64,000 nt of DNA from Martelella alba (lineage in GTDB: Bacteria; Pseudomonadota; Alphaproteobacteria; Rhizobiales; Rhizobiaceae): NCBI RefSeq assembly GCF_006516955.1, contig NZ_VHLG01000002.1, forward strand, positions 575,221 through 639,220, read 5' to 3'. Positions 7,919-16,764 of the stretch are shown here, piece by piece (position 1 is the stretch's first letter; each line of letters opens with the position of its first letter). The notes under the pieces are model-generated. The model worked only from the letters and a program-made list of their open reading frames with translations, did no database searches and was not told where the DNA came from. The position numbers and the translations under genes are program-made.

Positions 7919-7997
7919 CCATGCGCCGCCAGCCAACCCGGCATGCGGCTTGCGTGACAATTTCCGATAACATTCAAAAATTTCTTCGAAAGCGAGC

Positions 7998-9104
7998 ATG
8001 ACCATGGATGCTGCGTTGACCGCCGACCCCTCCAAGACCACGGCAAAGCCGATCCTTCAGCTCGTCAACTTGAGAAAGACGTTCGGTGATTTCGCCGCCG
8101 TCGACGGAATCAGCGTCGATATCCGCGAAGGCGAATTCGTCACCATTGTCGGCCCGTCCGGCTCGGGCAAGACCACGCTTCTGCGCATGCTGGCAGGGCT
8201 TGAAGGCCCGTCGGAAGGCTATATCTCGCTGCGCGGCGAGCTGATGAATGATGTGCCCTCCAACAAGCGGCCGACCTGCCTGGTTTTCCAGTCCCTGGCG
8301 CTGTTCCCGCACAAGACGGTGGGCGACAATATTGAATTTCCGCTGAAGGTGAAGAAGGTGCCTGCCGGCGAGCGCAAGGCCCGGGCGCTCGAACTTCTCA
8401 ACATGGTGCGCCTGCCGGAAAGCTATTACGGCAAGAATGTCATGCGCTGCTCGGGCGGTGAGCGCCAGCGTGTCGCGCTGGCCCGCGCCTTTGCCTATGA
8501 TCCGGATGTCCTGTTCTTCGATGAACCGCTTTCCGCGCTCGATTACAAATTGAAAAAAATCCTCGAAAAGGAGCTGAAGGACCTGCATCGCGAAAGCGGC
8601 AAGACCTTCGTCTACATCACCCATTCGCTGGAAGAAGCCATGGTGATGTCGGACCGGATCGGCGTCATGCGCGCCGGCAAGATCGTCCAGATCGGCTCGC
8701 CCGAGGAGATCTATGCCCGCCCCGCCGACCGTTTCGTTGCCGAGTTTTTCGGCGAGGTGAACAGCTTCGCCATCACCCGCGACGGCTATGGCAAATGGAT
8801 GTCGGACGGTCTCGCCAAACCGGTTGCCATCACCGCCGGCAAGGAGCCGGCAAGCGGCACCGCCACGGTGATTGTCCGGCCGGAAAACATGCGTTTCATC
8901 GCCGATGAGACCGGCGCCGATAACGCCTTTGCCGCCACCATTTTCAATGAATATGCGCTCGGCTCGCGCATCCAGTATCAGCTGCGGGCGCAAAAACGCA
9001 CCTTTCTGGTCGAGCTGCCGCGCGGCGCCGCCACAACGCCCGATGCTGACGGCAAGGTGCTGATCGGCTGGGATGCGGCCGACGCCATCGTGGTGGAGGG
9101 CTGA
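7998..9104 (+). CDS. Polyamine-type ABC transporter, ATP-binding protein
   Basis: A 368-residue PotA-type ATPase. The Walker A motif GPSGSGKTT starts at residue 52, the signature is CSGGERQRVALARA (Cys in place of the usual Leu), and Walker B is DVLFFDEPLSALD. After the H-loop in YITHSLEEA there is a C-terminal TOBE-type regulatory domain from about residue 270 to the end. The length and domain order are normal for PotA/FbpC proteins. Its TGA is one base before the start of the first permease gene. It energises uptake at the cytoplasmic face of the inner membrane. Confidence 0.93.
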   Translation: MTMDAALTADPSKTTAKPILQLVNLRKTFGDFAAVDGISVDIREGEFVTIVGPSGSGKTTLLRMLAGLEGPSEGYISLRGELMNDVPSNKRPTCLVFQSLALFPHKTVGDNIEFPLKVKKVPAGERKARALELLNMVRLPESYYGKNVMRCSGGERQRVALARAFAYDPDVLFFDEPLSALDYKLKKILEKELKDLHRESGKTFVYITHSLEEAMVMSDRIGVMRAGKIVQIGSPEEIYARPADRFVAEFFGEVNSFAITRDGYGKWMSDGLAKPVAITAGKEPASGTATVIVRPENMRFIADETGADNAFAATIFNEYALGSRIQYQLRAQKRTFLVELPRGAATTPDADGKVLIGWDAADAIVVEG

Positions 9105-9105
9105 G

Positions 9106-10008
9106 ATGACGGCGCTCCCGATGGAAAAATCAACATCAGCGGCGCCGAAGGAAAAGGGGCTCACCCTTTCCGCCGGCATCGCCTCGGCCAGCCCGGTGGT
9201 GATCCTGCTGATCCTGGGTTTTCTGGCACCACTGATCACGGTGGCGGCTTACGCCTTTGCGACACCGAAAAGCTTTGACGTTTTCACCAGCTTCACCTTG
9301 GCGAATTTCGCCGAGATCTTCTCCGCCGACAATACGGTCTGGCTCTCCTTCGGCTGGTCGCTGCTCTTTGCCGTGATTACCGTGGGCCTGCTGCTGTTGG
9401 TCGCCTATCCGATCGCCTATGGCCTCAACCATGTTTTCGGCAAATGGGCCGGCTTTGTCAGCGTGCTCTTCGTCTTTCCGCTGTTCGTCTCGGAAAATGT
9501 GCGGCTTTACGGCTGGGTGCTGTTCTTCATCAAGAACGGCGTTCTTGATGGCGCATTAAAATGGATGGGGCTCGGCGGTGCGCCGGAAGTGCTCTATTCG
9601 CCGCCGATCATCCTGTTCGGCATGGTCTATGTCTATCTGCCCTTCATGCTGTTCCCGATGGTGCTCGGCCTTGCCATGGTGCCGAAGGATCTGGTGGATG
9701 CCGCACGTGATCTCGGCGCCGGACGGCTGATGATCTGGCGTGAGATCGAACTGCCGCTCGCCATGCCGGGCATCCTCATCGGCGTGCTCTTGACCTTCGT
9801 TCTGGCGGCCGGTGCGCTGACGGAATCAAAGATCCTCGGCGGCCAGTCGATCATCACCATCGCCCAGGATATCGAAGTGGCCTTCACCTATGCCCAGAAC
9901 TGGCCGCTCGGCTCCGCACTGGCGCTGATCCTCGTTGTCATCGTCAGCGGCCTGTCGCTCCTCATCCTGTCGAAACTCGATCTCGACCGCATTCTCGGGA
10001 GGCGTTGA
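9106..10008 (+). CDS. Polyamine-type ABC transporter permease (PotB-like)
   Basis: A 300-residue inner-membrane permease with about six hydrophobic helices. The EAA loop is visible as LVDAARDLGAGRLMIWREIELPLAMPGI, the site that docks with the ATPase. The start at 9106 follows the ATPase stop by one base and has GGTGGAGGG upstream; the frame is open further upstream only as overlap with the ATPase gene. The N-terminal 25 residues are hydrophilic and cytoplasmic. Coupled with the next permease it would form the heterodimeric channel. Confidence 0.92.
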   Translation: MTALPMEKSTSAAPKEKGLTLSAGIASASPVVILLILGFLAPLITVAAYAFATPKSFDVFTSFTLANFAEIFSADNTVWLSFGWSLLFAVITVGLLLLVAYPIAYGLNHVFGKWAGFVSVLFVFPLFVSENVRLYGWVLFFIKNGVLDGALKWMGLGGAPEVLYSPPIILFGMVYVYLPFMLFPMVLGLAMVPKDLVDAARDLGAGRLMIWREIELPLAMPGILIGVLLTFVLAAGALTESKILGGQSIITIAQDIEVAFTYAQNWPLGSALALILVVIVSGLSLLILSKLDLDRILGRR

Positions 10009-10013
10009 GAACC

Positions 10014-10826
10014 ATGGAAAAACCATCCCCCTCACGCTTTTTCATTCGGGCCTGGACCGCCTTCGTGGTGCTGTTCATCTATATGCCGATTTTCTGCGGC
10101 GCCCTGTCGGGCCTGTCGAAGAGCCGCTACTTCATCTTCCCGGTGAAGAAATGGTCCTTCGAATGGTGGCAGAAGACATTTGATTCCTTCGAGATCCATC
10201 AGCTGCTCAACAATTCGCTGCTGATCGCCTTCATCGTCACCATCATCTCCGTCGTCATCGGCTTTTTCGGTGCGCTCGCCTTTGCCCGCTATGACTGGAA
10301 GGGCCGCCGGCTCTACCAGAAGCTCCTGCTCCTGCCGGTCTTCTTTCCCCAGCCGGTGCTGGGTCTGGCGCTGCTGCTCTGGTTCAATGCGCTTGGCATC
10401 AGCCCGAGCTGGCAGACGGCCGTGGTCGCGCATCTGGTCTGGATCGTGCCGGTCGTGACACTGGTGATTGCCATTCAGGTCTATGGCTTCGACCCGACGC
10501 TGGAGGAGGCCGCCCGCGATCTCGGCGCCGACAATATCACCATCCTGAAAGAGGTGACGCTGCCGATCCTGTGGCCCGGCATCTGGTCCGGTGCGCTGTT
10601 TGCCTTTCTTCTGTCCTGGGGCAATTTCCCGCTGTCGCTCTATACGACCGGCGTCGACTCGACGATCCCGAAATGGCTCTATGCCAAAATGGTCGCCGGC
10701 TACACGCCGATGGTGACAGCCCTCGGCACGATGAGTACGCTCGCCGCCGCTGCCGTTCTGCTGCTTGCAGGCTTCTTTGCGCTTTTGGCAGCCAAGGCCC
10801 GTGAACGCGGCAGGGAGAGCATCTGA
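10014..10826 (+). CDS. Polyamine-type ABC transporter permease (PotC-like)
   Basis: A 270-residue permease, the second membrane subunit. Six hydrophobic segments are visible, with the EAA loop LEEAARDLGADNITILKEVTLPILWPGI in the second half. The ATG at 10014 has GGGAGGCG upstream; a TTG at 10005 overlapping the first permease is also possible. The gene ends in an ATGA overlap with the cysteine hydrolase gene, so the hydrolase is translationally coupled to the transporter. Confidence 0.92.
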   Translation: MEKPSPSRFFIRAWTAFVVLFIYMPIFCGALSGLSKSRYFIFPVKKWSFEWWQKTFDSFEIHQLLNNSLLIAFIVTIISVVIGFFGALAFARYDWKGRRLYQKLLLLPVFFPQPVLGLALLLWFNALGISPSWQTAVVAHLVWIVPVVTLVIAIQVYGFDPTLEEAARDLGADNITILKEVTLPILWPGIWSGALFAFLLSWGNFPLSLYTTGVDSTIPKWLYAKMVAGYTPMVTALGTMSTLAAAAVLLLAGFFALLAAKARERGRESI

Positions 10827-11518
10827 TGAGCTGGAAAAGCAAATGGCGGTCCTTCTACTATCAGGGCGCGCCGGAACCGGCCGATCCAGTGCTGGAAAAG
10901 GGCAAGGTGGCGCTGCTGATCATCGACGTGCAGAACACCTATCTCCAACGCCCCGACCCCGAAACGCTCACGGACGCGGAACTGGCGCGCTACCATGCAT
11001 GGACACCGTTTCATGACCGCATGCATGGCACGGTCATTCCCAACAGTCAGAAACTGCTGCAAGCCTTCCGCGCCCGCGGGCTCGACATACTCTATGCCCG
11101 CATTGCAGCGCTTCGAACCGATGGCCGCGACCGTTCGCTGTCGCAGAAAAAGCCCGGCTGGAACGATCTGCTTCTGCCGAAGGATGAATGGGACAGCCAG
11201 ATCATCAACGCGCTTGCCCCGGAAAAAGACGAGATCGTTGTTACCAAGACCACCGATAGCGCGCTCACCGGCACCAATCTGCGCCTCGTGCTCGGCAATC
11301 TCGGCATAACCCATGTGGTCTGCGCCGGCATCTTCACCGATCAATGCGTCGCCTCCACCGTGCGCAGCCTCGCCGATGAAAGCTTCGACGTGATCATTGC
11401 CGAAGATGCCTGCGCGGCGGGCAGTGCCGAACTGCATGAGCGCGAGATCGAGATCATGAACATGATCTATGCCAGCGTCATGTCATCAGACGAGCTGATC
11501 GCCTATCTGCCGGAATGA
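10826..11518 (+). CDS. Cysteine hydrolase of the isochorismatase-like family
   Basis: A 230-residue hydrolase with the catalytic triad of the family: Asp34 in LLIIDVQN, Lys141 in TKTTDSALTGT, and Cys174 in FTDQCVAST. The conserved cis-peptide region before the nucleophile (VVCAGIF) is also present. Family members hydrolyse amides such as nicotinamide, N-carbamoyl amines, ureidoacrylate or biuret. Because the gene overlaps the second permease gene of a polyamine-type transporter, it probably hydrolyses the imported compound or a product of it, but the substrate cannot be read from the sequence. Confidence 0.88.
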   Translation: MSWKSKWRSFYYQGAPEPADPVLEKGKVALLIIDVQNTYLQRPDPETLTDAELARYHAWTPFHDRMHGTVIPNSQKLLQAFRARGLDILYARIAALRTDGRDRSLSQKKPGWNDLLLPKDEWDSQIINALAPEKDEIVVTKTTDSALTGTNLRLVLGNLGITHVVCAGIFTDQCVASTVRSLADESFDVIIAEDACAAGSAELHEREIEIMNMIYASVMSSDELIAYLPE

Positions 11519-11603
11519 GCAGCCGTTCTTGCCCAAAGACGTTGAACCTGCAACAAGAGCGGTTCGAACTCACACATTGCGACGACGGAGGCCGGGGGAG
11601 CGC

Positions 11604-12368
11604 ATGAAACTGTCCAAATCGGAACGCCAGGCCCAGATCCTGACCGAACTCAACGGGACGGCGAGCCTGCGTGTGGCAGAACTCGCCCGCCGCATGGACG
11701 TTTCCACCGAAACCATCCGCCGCGATCTCGACGAGATGACCGAACAGGGCCTCTTGAACCGCACCTATGGCGGTGCCACCCGCTCGCTCTCAAGTGAGCC
11801 CGCCGTCTCGGAGCGCCACACCCTGTTCATCTCAGAGCGTGAGCGCATTGCCAAGGCCACCATCCCACTGATCCGCGATGCCCGTATCCTGATGATCGGC
11901 TCCGGCTCCACCACCGTTCACGTCGCCCGCCGCATTGCGGTGGAGATGCGCGATATCACCGTTCTGACCCATGCTTTCGGCGTTGCAACCGTGCTGTCGA
12001 TGAACCCGACCATCAAGGTGCTGATGCTGCCCGGCGACTATCACGCCGATGAAGGGGCGACCGTCGGCGTTCACACCGTCTCCTTCCTCAACGACTATTT
12101 TGCCGATGCCGCCATTCTCGGCGCCTCAGGCCTTGCCGAGGACGGGCCGACCGATGCGCTGATCGAATGTGCCTCGGTCTATTCCGCCATGGTGCTGCGT
12201 TCCTCGCGCACCATCGTCACCGCTGATCATTCCAAGCATGGGCGGATTTTCCCGGCCCGCTATTCCAGCTGGAAAAAGCTCGATCAGCTGGTCACTGACA
12301 TGGCACCGACCGGGAGCCTCGCCCGCGCACTGACCCAGCACAATATCGATGTGACGATCGCGGATTAA
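11604..12368 (+). CDS. DeoR/GlpR-family transcriptional regulator
   Basis: A 254-residue regulator. The N-terminal winged helix-turn-helix is clear (RQAQILTELNGTASLRVAEL followed by DVSTETIRRDLDEM), and the C-terminal DeoRC sensor domain contains IGSGSTTVHVARRI, the sugar-phosphate-binding loop of the family. The ATG at 11604 with GGGGGAG upstream is preferred to an in-frame start at 11529. It follows the transporter cluster in the same direction after 85 bases and may control it; the small palindromes in the divergent promoter at 6426-6730 are possible targets. It ends tail to tail with ubiX with a short overlap. Confidence 0.9.
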   Translation: MKLSKSERQAQILTELNGTASLRVAELARRMDVSTETIRRDLDEMTEQGLLNRTYGGATRSLSSEPAVSERHTLFISERERIAKATIPLIRDARILMIGSGSTTVHVARRIAVEMRDITVLTHAFGVATVLSMNPTIKVLMLPGDYHADEGATVGVHTVSFLNDYFADAAILGASGLAEDGPTDALIECASVYSAMVLRSSRTIVTADHSKHGRIFPARYSSWKKLDQLVTDMAPTGSLARALTQHNIDVTIAD

Positions 12369-12934
12369 TCCTCAAGCCCGTTCCAGCGGCTGATCTCGCT
12401 CTCGACGCCGAACAGATCCAGCATGCGGCCGCAGGTCTGGCGAACCATGGCGTCGAGACTGTCAGGCGCTGCGTAAAAGGCCGGTACCGGCGGGGCGATC
12501 ACCGCGCCGATTTCGGCGAGCTGGGTCAGCATGCGCAAATGGCCGAGATGCAGCGGTGTTTCGCGCACCATCAGCACCAGGCGGCGCTTTTCCTTCAGCA
12601 CGACATCGCCGGCGCGGGTCAGAAGGCTGGAGGTCACGCCGGTCGCCATCTCCGATGCCGAGCGGATCGAACAGGGGGCGACCACCATGCCCAGCGTTTT
12701 GAAGGAGCCACTGGCAATCGCCGCCCCGACATCATCTGAGGGATAGATCCGGTCCGTGCGGCTCTCAAGCTCTTCAAGCCCAAGCCCCGTTTCATGTTTC
12801 AGCGTCCGGCATGCCGCATTGGAAACGACCAGATGGGTTTCGACACCGGCCTGGCGCGCCATATCCAGCATCGTCAGACCGTAAATGGCACCGGATGCAC
12901 CCGAAATGCCAATGATGAGGCGTTTTGTCTCCAT
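12365..12934 (-). CDS. ubiX: UbiX flavin prenyltransferase
   Basis: A 189-residue UbiX/Pad1 enzyme, which attaches a dimethylallyl group to FMN to make the prenylated flavin cofactor of UbiD-type decarboxylases in ubiquinone biosynthesis. Visible signatures are the FMN loop GISGASGAIYG (residues 9-19), the APCSIRSASEMATG segment and the RETPL motif. Length is typical. No ubiD gene is seen in the window. The gene is convergent with the DeoR-type regulator gene and overlaps its stop by three bases. Confidence 0.92.
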   Translation of the reverse strand: METKRLIIGISGASGAIYGLTMLDMARQAGVETHLVVSNAACRTLKHETGLGLEELESRTDRIYPSDDVGAAIASGSFKTLGMVVAPCSIRSASEMATGVTSSLLTRAGDVVLKEKRRLVLMVRETPLHLGHLRMLTQLAEIGAVIAPPVPAFYAAPDSLDAMVRQTCGRMLDLFGVESEISRWNGLED

Positions 12935-13020
12935 CCCGCTCGCTCTGCTGCCGGTTGAACTTCAGCAAGACTAGCGGCAGGCTCCGGCATCTGCCTTGCG
13001 CTGGCGCAAGACCAGACCTT

Positions 13021-14211
13021 TCACGGCGTCAGCTGCATCAATGCGCCACCGGCACCGTCTGTCAGCACCATGACCGTACCATCGCGGGCCACGTCAACAT
13101 CTCGGATCCGCGCCATGCCCTGAAGGTAGCGCGCCTCACCCGTCACCCGGTCACCGTCCAGCGTGAGGCGCACCAGCGCCTGGCCTGCCAGCCCGCCAAT
13201 CAGCACGGAGCCCCGCCAGTCTGGAAACACATCACCGTCATAAAAGGCCATGCCGCTCGGCGCGATCACCGGGTCCCAGTAATAGACCGGCTGTTCCATG
13301 CCGTTCTGCTGCGTCAGACCCTCGCCGATCGGCTGACCATTATAGTTGATGCCATAGGTGATCACCGGCCAGCCATAATTCCTGCCCGCTTCCGGATGGT
13401 TGAGCTCATCGCCGCCGCGCGGCCCATGCTCGACGGTCCAGAGCCTGCCATTAGGCCCAAGCGCTGCCGACTGGAGATTGCGATGGCCATAGGACCAGAT
13501 CTCCGGCCGGCCGCCGGCAATGGCAGGATTGCCAGCCGCCGGCCCGCCATCGGGGTCAATGCGGATCACCTTGCCGAGATCGGTTGAAACATCCTGCGCC
13601 AGCTGGCGCGGCGCGGGCTTGGAGCGCTCGCCCGTTGTCACGAACAGCATGCCGTCACGATCGAAAACGAGACGTGAACCGAAATGGGCCGATGAATTCC
13701 AGGCCGGTTGCTGGCGGAAGATCACCGCGACATTTTCCATCGCCGTGTCATCGGCCGATAGCGTTCCGGTGGCAACGGCGGTGGCATTCGTCCCGCCCTC
13801 ACGCGGTTCGGCATAGGACCACCAGACCCGGCGTGTCGCATCGAAATCATCGCGCACCACGACATCAAGCAGACCGCCCTGGCCGCCATAGGCAACGGCA
13901 GGCATGCCGGAAACCGGAGCAGACACGGCACCGTCCATGCTGACAATGACAAGATTGCCCGGCCGTTCCGTCACCAGATAGCGCCCATCCGGCAGCTGAT
14001 CCATGCCCCAGGGACTGTCGAGACCTTCGGCAATGACCTTGCGGTTCAGTTCAACGCCCTGATCAAGAACCGGGGCGCGGGTCTGCCCTGCAAAGGCCGG
14101 ATGCTGATCCGGCGCATTCGGCGGGGCAGCGTTGAAATCCTTGGCCGACGCACAGCCCGTGGCCAATGCCAGAACGGTCAAGACGGTGGTGATCCCGGGT
14201 TTCATCCGCAT
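13021..14211 (-). CDS. PQQ-type sugar dehydrogenase (Asd/YliI family) lipoprotein
   Basis: A 396-residue six-bladed beta-propeller of the soluble glucose/sorbosone dehydrogenase family, which oxidises aldoses with PQQ in the periplasm. The start at 14211 has GGGAGAAAG upstream. The N-terminus is a lipoprotein signal with the lipobox LATGC, so the enzyme should be anchored to a membrane. Family segments include SPWGMDQLPDGRYLVTERPG, GGQGGLLDVV and the C-terminal RIRDVDVARDGTVMVLTD. It stands between ubiX and the lipoate ligase gene, about 140 bases from the latter. PQQ synthesis genes are not in the window. Confidence 0.88.
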   Translation of the reverse strand: MRMKPGITTVLTVLALATGCASAKDFNAAPPNAPDQHPAFAGQTRAPVLDQGVELNRKVIAEGLDSPWGMDQLPDGRYLVTERPGNLVIVSMDGAVSAPVSGMPAVAYGGQGGLLDVVVRDDFDATRRVWWSYAEPREGGTNATAVATGTLSADDTAMENVAVIFRQQPAWNSSAHFGSRLVFDRDGMLFVTTGERSKPAPRQLAQDVSTDLGKVIRIDPDGGPAAGNPAIAGGRPEIWSYGHRNLQSAALGPNGRLWTVEHGPRGGDELNHPEAGRNYGWPVITYGINYNGQPIGEGLTQQNGMEQPVYYWDPVIAPSGMAFYDGDVFPDWRGSVLIGGLAGQALVRLTLDGDRVTGEARYLQGMARIRDVDVARDGTVMVLTDGAGGALMQLTP

Positions 14212-14354
14212 CTTTCTCCCTTTGGCGCCAAAAGGCGCATCACGCCCGAAAAAGCGGGCCATGATCTCAAACTGGGGAGCAGCGGGCGAAGTTCCAGTGC
14301 TGCCGGCTGAAAAGCCTTATCGGCTGGCAGCATGATTGGCTGAAGCCAGCTGGC

Positions 14355-15404
14355 TCACGGAATATGGTTGAGCCACTCATCGGAGGAGAACTTGCCGGCG
14401 GCGAGTTTTTCCGCCGCCGCGACTTCCGCTTCTGTCAGCGCGCTTTTCTTTCCGCCATTCAGGCCGATGAAGGTATCGGTCATCGATTTCAGGATCGCCT
14501 CGCGCGGCAGGCCGGTCTGCGACTTCAGCGGATCAACACGCTTGGCAGCGCTGGCCGTGCCCTTGTCGGACAGTTTCTCGCGGCCGATGCGCAGCACCTT
14601 GGTCATTTTGCCGGCATCCATGTCATAAGCCATGGTGACGTGATGCAGCACCGTGCCGTTGGAGAAGCGCTTCTGCGCCGCGCCGCCGATCTTGCCCTCG
14701 GGCGAGGCAATATCGTTGAGCGGCTTGTAGAAAGCCGCAATGCCCACCTCATTCAGCGCCTTCAGCACCCACTGGTCGAGAAAGGCGTAGGAATCGGCAA
14801 AGCTCATATCCGCGACCAGCTCGGCCGGCGCATAGAGCGAATAGGTGATGATCGAGCCGGGTTCGACAAACATCGCCCCGCCACCGGTCACGCGGCGCAC
14901 GACCTCGACGCCATATTCGCTGCAGGCCGCCATATCGACCTCGTTCTTCAGCGACTGGAACGAGCCGATGATGATGGCAGGCCGTTCCCATTCCCAGAAA
15001 CGCAATGTCGGCGCACGCCGCCCGGAGCCGACCTCGGCCGCCAGCACTTCTTCGAGCGCCATATGCATGGTCGGCACGAAGGGCTGTCCGTCAAGGATCT
15101 CCCATTCATAATCGCGCCAGGTCTTGGCAACGCCAAGCGCACGCCTGACCGCAATGGCAATCGCCTCGACCGAAAAGCCGATCAGCGCCGCATCAGGCCG
15201 GATCCCGGCATTAAGCGCAGCCACAATCGTCTCCACCGAGGCCGTAGCGGGCAGACCGTTCAGGCTGTTGCAGATATCGGTGAGCGCCTCGGCCGGTTCG
15301 AGAAAGAAATCACCGGCGATCTGCACATCGGCAAGCTTGCCGTCGCGGACCTCAAGATCGCAAACCACCAGCTTGCCGCCGTGAACCTTATATTCTCCGT
15401 GCAT
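14355..15404 (-). CDS. lplA: Lipoate-protein ligase A with permuted domain order
   Basis: A 349-residue ligase that activates lipoate and attaches it to lipoyl domains. The catalytic core is in the second part: RRVTGGGAMFVEPGSIITYSL (lipoate-binding RR-x-GGG loop) and GKIGGAAQKRF with the adenylate-binding Lys. The first 90 or so residues (MHGEYKVHGGKLVVCDLE) resemble the small accessory domain that is C-terminal in E. coli LplA or a separate LplB protein in archaea, so the order is swapped. The ATG at 15404 has GAGGAAAG upstream; another ATG at 15416 is possible. It follows the amidohydrolase gene by about 50 bases. Confidence 0.85.
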   Translation of the reverse strand: MHGEYKVHGGKLVVCDLEVRDGKLADVQIAGDFFLEPAEALTDICNSLNGLPATASVETIVAALNAGIRPDAALIGFSVEAIAIAVRRALGVAKTWRDYEWEILDGQPFVPTMHMALEEVLAAEVGSGRRAPTLRFWEWERPAIIIGSFQSLKNEVDMAACSEYGVEVVRRVTGGGAMFVEPGSIITYSLYAPAELVADMSFADSYAFLDQWVLKALNEVGIAAFYKPLNDIASPEGKIGGAAQKRFSNGTVLHHVTMAYDMDAGKMTKVLRIGREKLSDKGTASAAKRVDPLKSQTGLPREAILKSMTDTFIGLNGGKKSALTEAEVAAAEKLAAGKFSSDEWLNHIP

Positions 15405-15457
15405 GGCTTTCCTCATCCATTCCTGTTTCGGCGGTTTTCCGCTTCTTCAACCAAATC

Positions 15458-16744
15458 TTATCGCGCCGTCGGATTTTTGCCCGGATCAAGGCTTTCCGGC
15501 CGGCCATCAAGCGCCAGTGTCGCAATCTTCGGCGGGATCGACGAAATCACCTTGCCACGTTTCACAACGAACAGCCGCGCCGGTTTCAGCCGCAATGCCT
15601 CCAGCACGTCTTCAGCCTGCAGCACCACCAGATCGGCAGGGTTGCCGACCTTCAGACCATAGGTCTCAAGCCCCAGGGCCTTGGCCGAATTCACCGTGAC
15701 CGCCTCATAGATCTTCTGCTTGTCCTCAACGCCGGACATCTGCGCCACATGTACCGCCATATGGGCGACCTCAAGCATGTCGCCGGACCCCATCGAATAC
15801 CACGGGTCCATCACGCAGTCATGGCCGAAGGCGACATTGATACCGGCCGCCATCAGTTCGCGCACCCGTGTCAGCCCGCGCCGCTTGGGAAACGTATCGT
15901 GGCGGCCCTGCAGCATGATGTTGATCAGCGGATTGGGAATGGCGTTGATCCCGGCTTCCGCCATCAGCGGGATCAGCTTGGAGACGTAATAATTGTCCAT
16001 CGAATGCATCGACGTCAGATGCGATCCGGCAACCCGGCCCTGCAACCCGAAACGGATCGTCTCGGCCGCCAGCGTTTCGATATGCCGCGACATCGGATCA
16101 TCCGTTTCATCGCAATGCATGTCGACCGGCAGGCCGCGTTCGGCCGCAATCCGGCAGAGCGCCTCGACCGAGCGGGCGCCATCGGCCATGGTCCGCTCGA
16201 AATGCGGAATGCCGCCGACCACGTCAACACCCATATCAAGCGCCCGTTCCAGCGATTTCACCCCGTCCTTGGCTCGGTAATAGCCATCCTGCGGGAAGGC
16301 GACCAATTGCAGGTCGATATAGGGTTTGACCTTTTCCTTCACCTCCAGCATCGCCTCGGCGGTGACAAGACGCGGATCGGACGTGTCGACATGGCTGCGG
16401 ATGAACAACAGCCCCTGCGACACGGCAAGATCGCAATAGGCCAGTGCCCGTTCGATCAGCGCTTCTTTTGTCAGCATCGGCCGGAGCTCGCCCCACAGCG
16501 CAATACCTTCCAAAAGCGTGCCGGAGACATTCATGCGCGGCAGGCCGAGCGATAGCGTCGCATCCATGTGGAAATGCGGATCAACGAAGGGCGGGCTCAC
16601 CATCCGGCCGCTCGCATCGATCACATCACGCGCTTCCGCCGTAATCCCCGGCTCCATCGCGCCGATAAGACCATCGGCAATGGCAATGTCGACGCCCTTC
16701 CGGCCATCCGGCAGGTTGGCATTTTTGATGATGAGGTCAAACAT
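15458..16744 (-). CDS. Cytosine-deaminase-like amidohydrolase
   Basis: A 428-residue metal-dependent hydrolase of the amidohydrolase superfamily, close to cytosine deaminase (CodA) and related N-acyl or ring-amide hydrolases. The first metal ligands are the histidines of DPHFHMD (H57, H59); further conserved stretches are HCDETDD and the GHDCVMDPWYSMGSGDMLEV segment with the metal-ligand aspartate. The start at 16744 has AAGGAG eight bases upstream; the open frame continues far upstream only as an overlap with the permease gene. It is 20 bases after the second permease gene of a nucleoside-type ABC operon, so it likely deaminates or opens the imported base. Confidence 0.88.
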   Translation of the reverse strand: MFDLIIKNANLPDGRKGVDIAIADGLIGAMEPGITAEARDVIDASGRMVSPPFVDPHFHMDATLSLGLPRMNVSGTLLEGIALWGELRPMLTKEALIERALAYCDLAVSQGLLFIRSHVDTSDPRLVTAEAMLEVKEKVKPYIDLQLVAFPQDGYYRAKDGVKSLERALDMGVDVVGGIPHFERTMADGARSVEALCRIAAERGLPVDMHCDETDDPMSRHIETLAAETIRFGLQGRVAGSHLTSMHSMDNYYVSKLIPLMAEAGINAIPNPLINIMLQGRHDTFPKRRGLTRVRELMAAGINVAFGHDCVMDPWYSMGSGDMLEVAHMAVHVAQMSGVEDKQKIYEAVTVNSAKALGLETYGLKVGNPADLVVLQAEDVLEALRLKPARLFVVKRGKVISSIPPKIATLALDGRPESLDPGKNPTAR

Positions 16745-16764
16745 GGCGGAACTCCTTGGCAAAA

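Noticed and set aside
6668..8041. 457-residue open frame opposite the polyamine-type binding protein
   Set aside because: Composition is that of a shadow frame; the binding protein has a signal peptide and family motifs.
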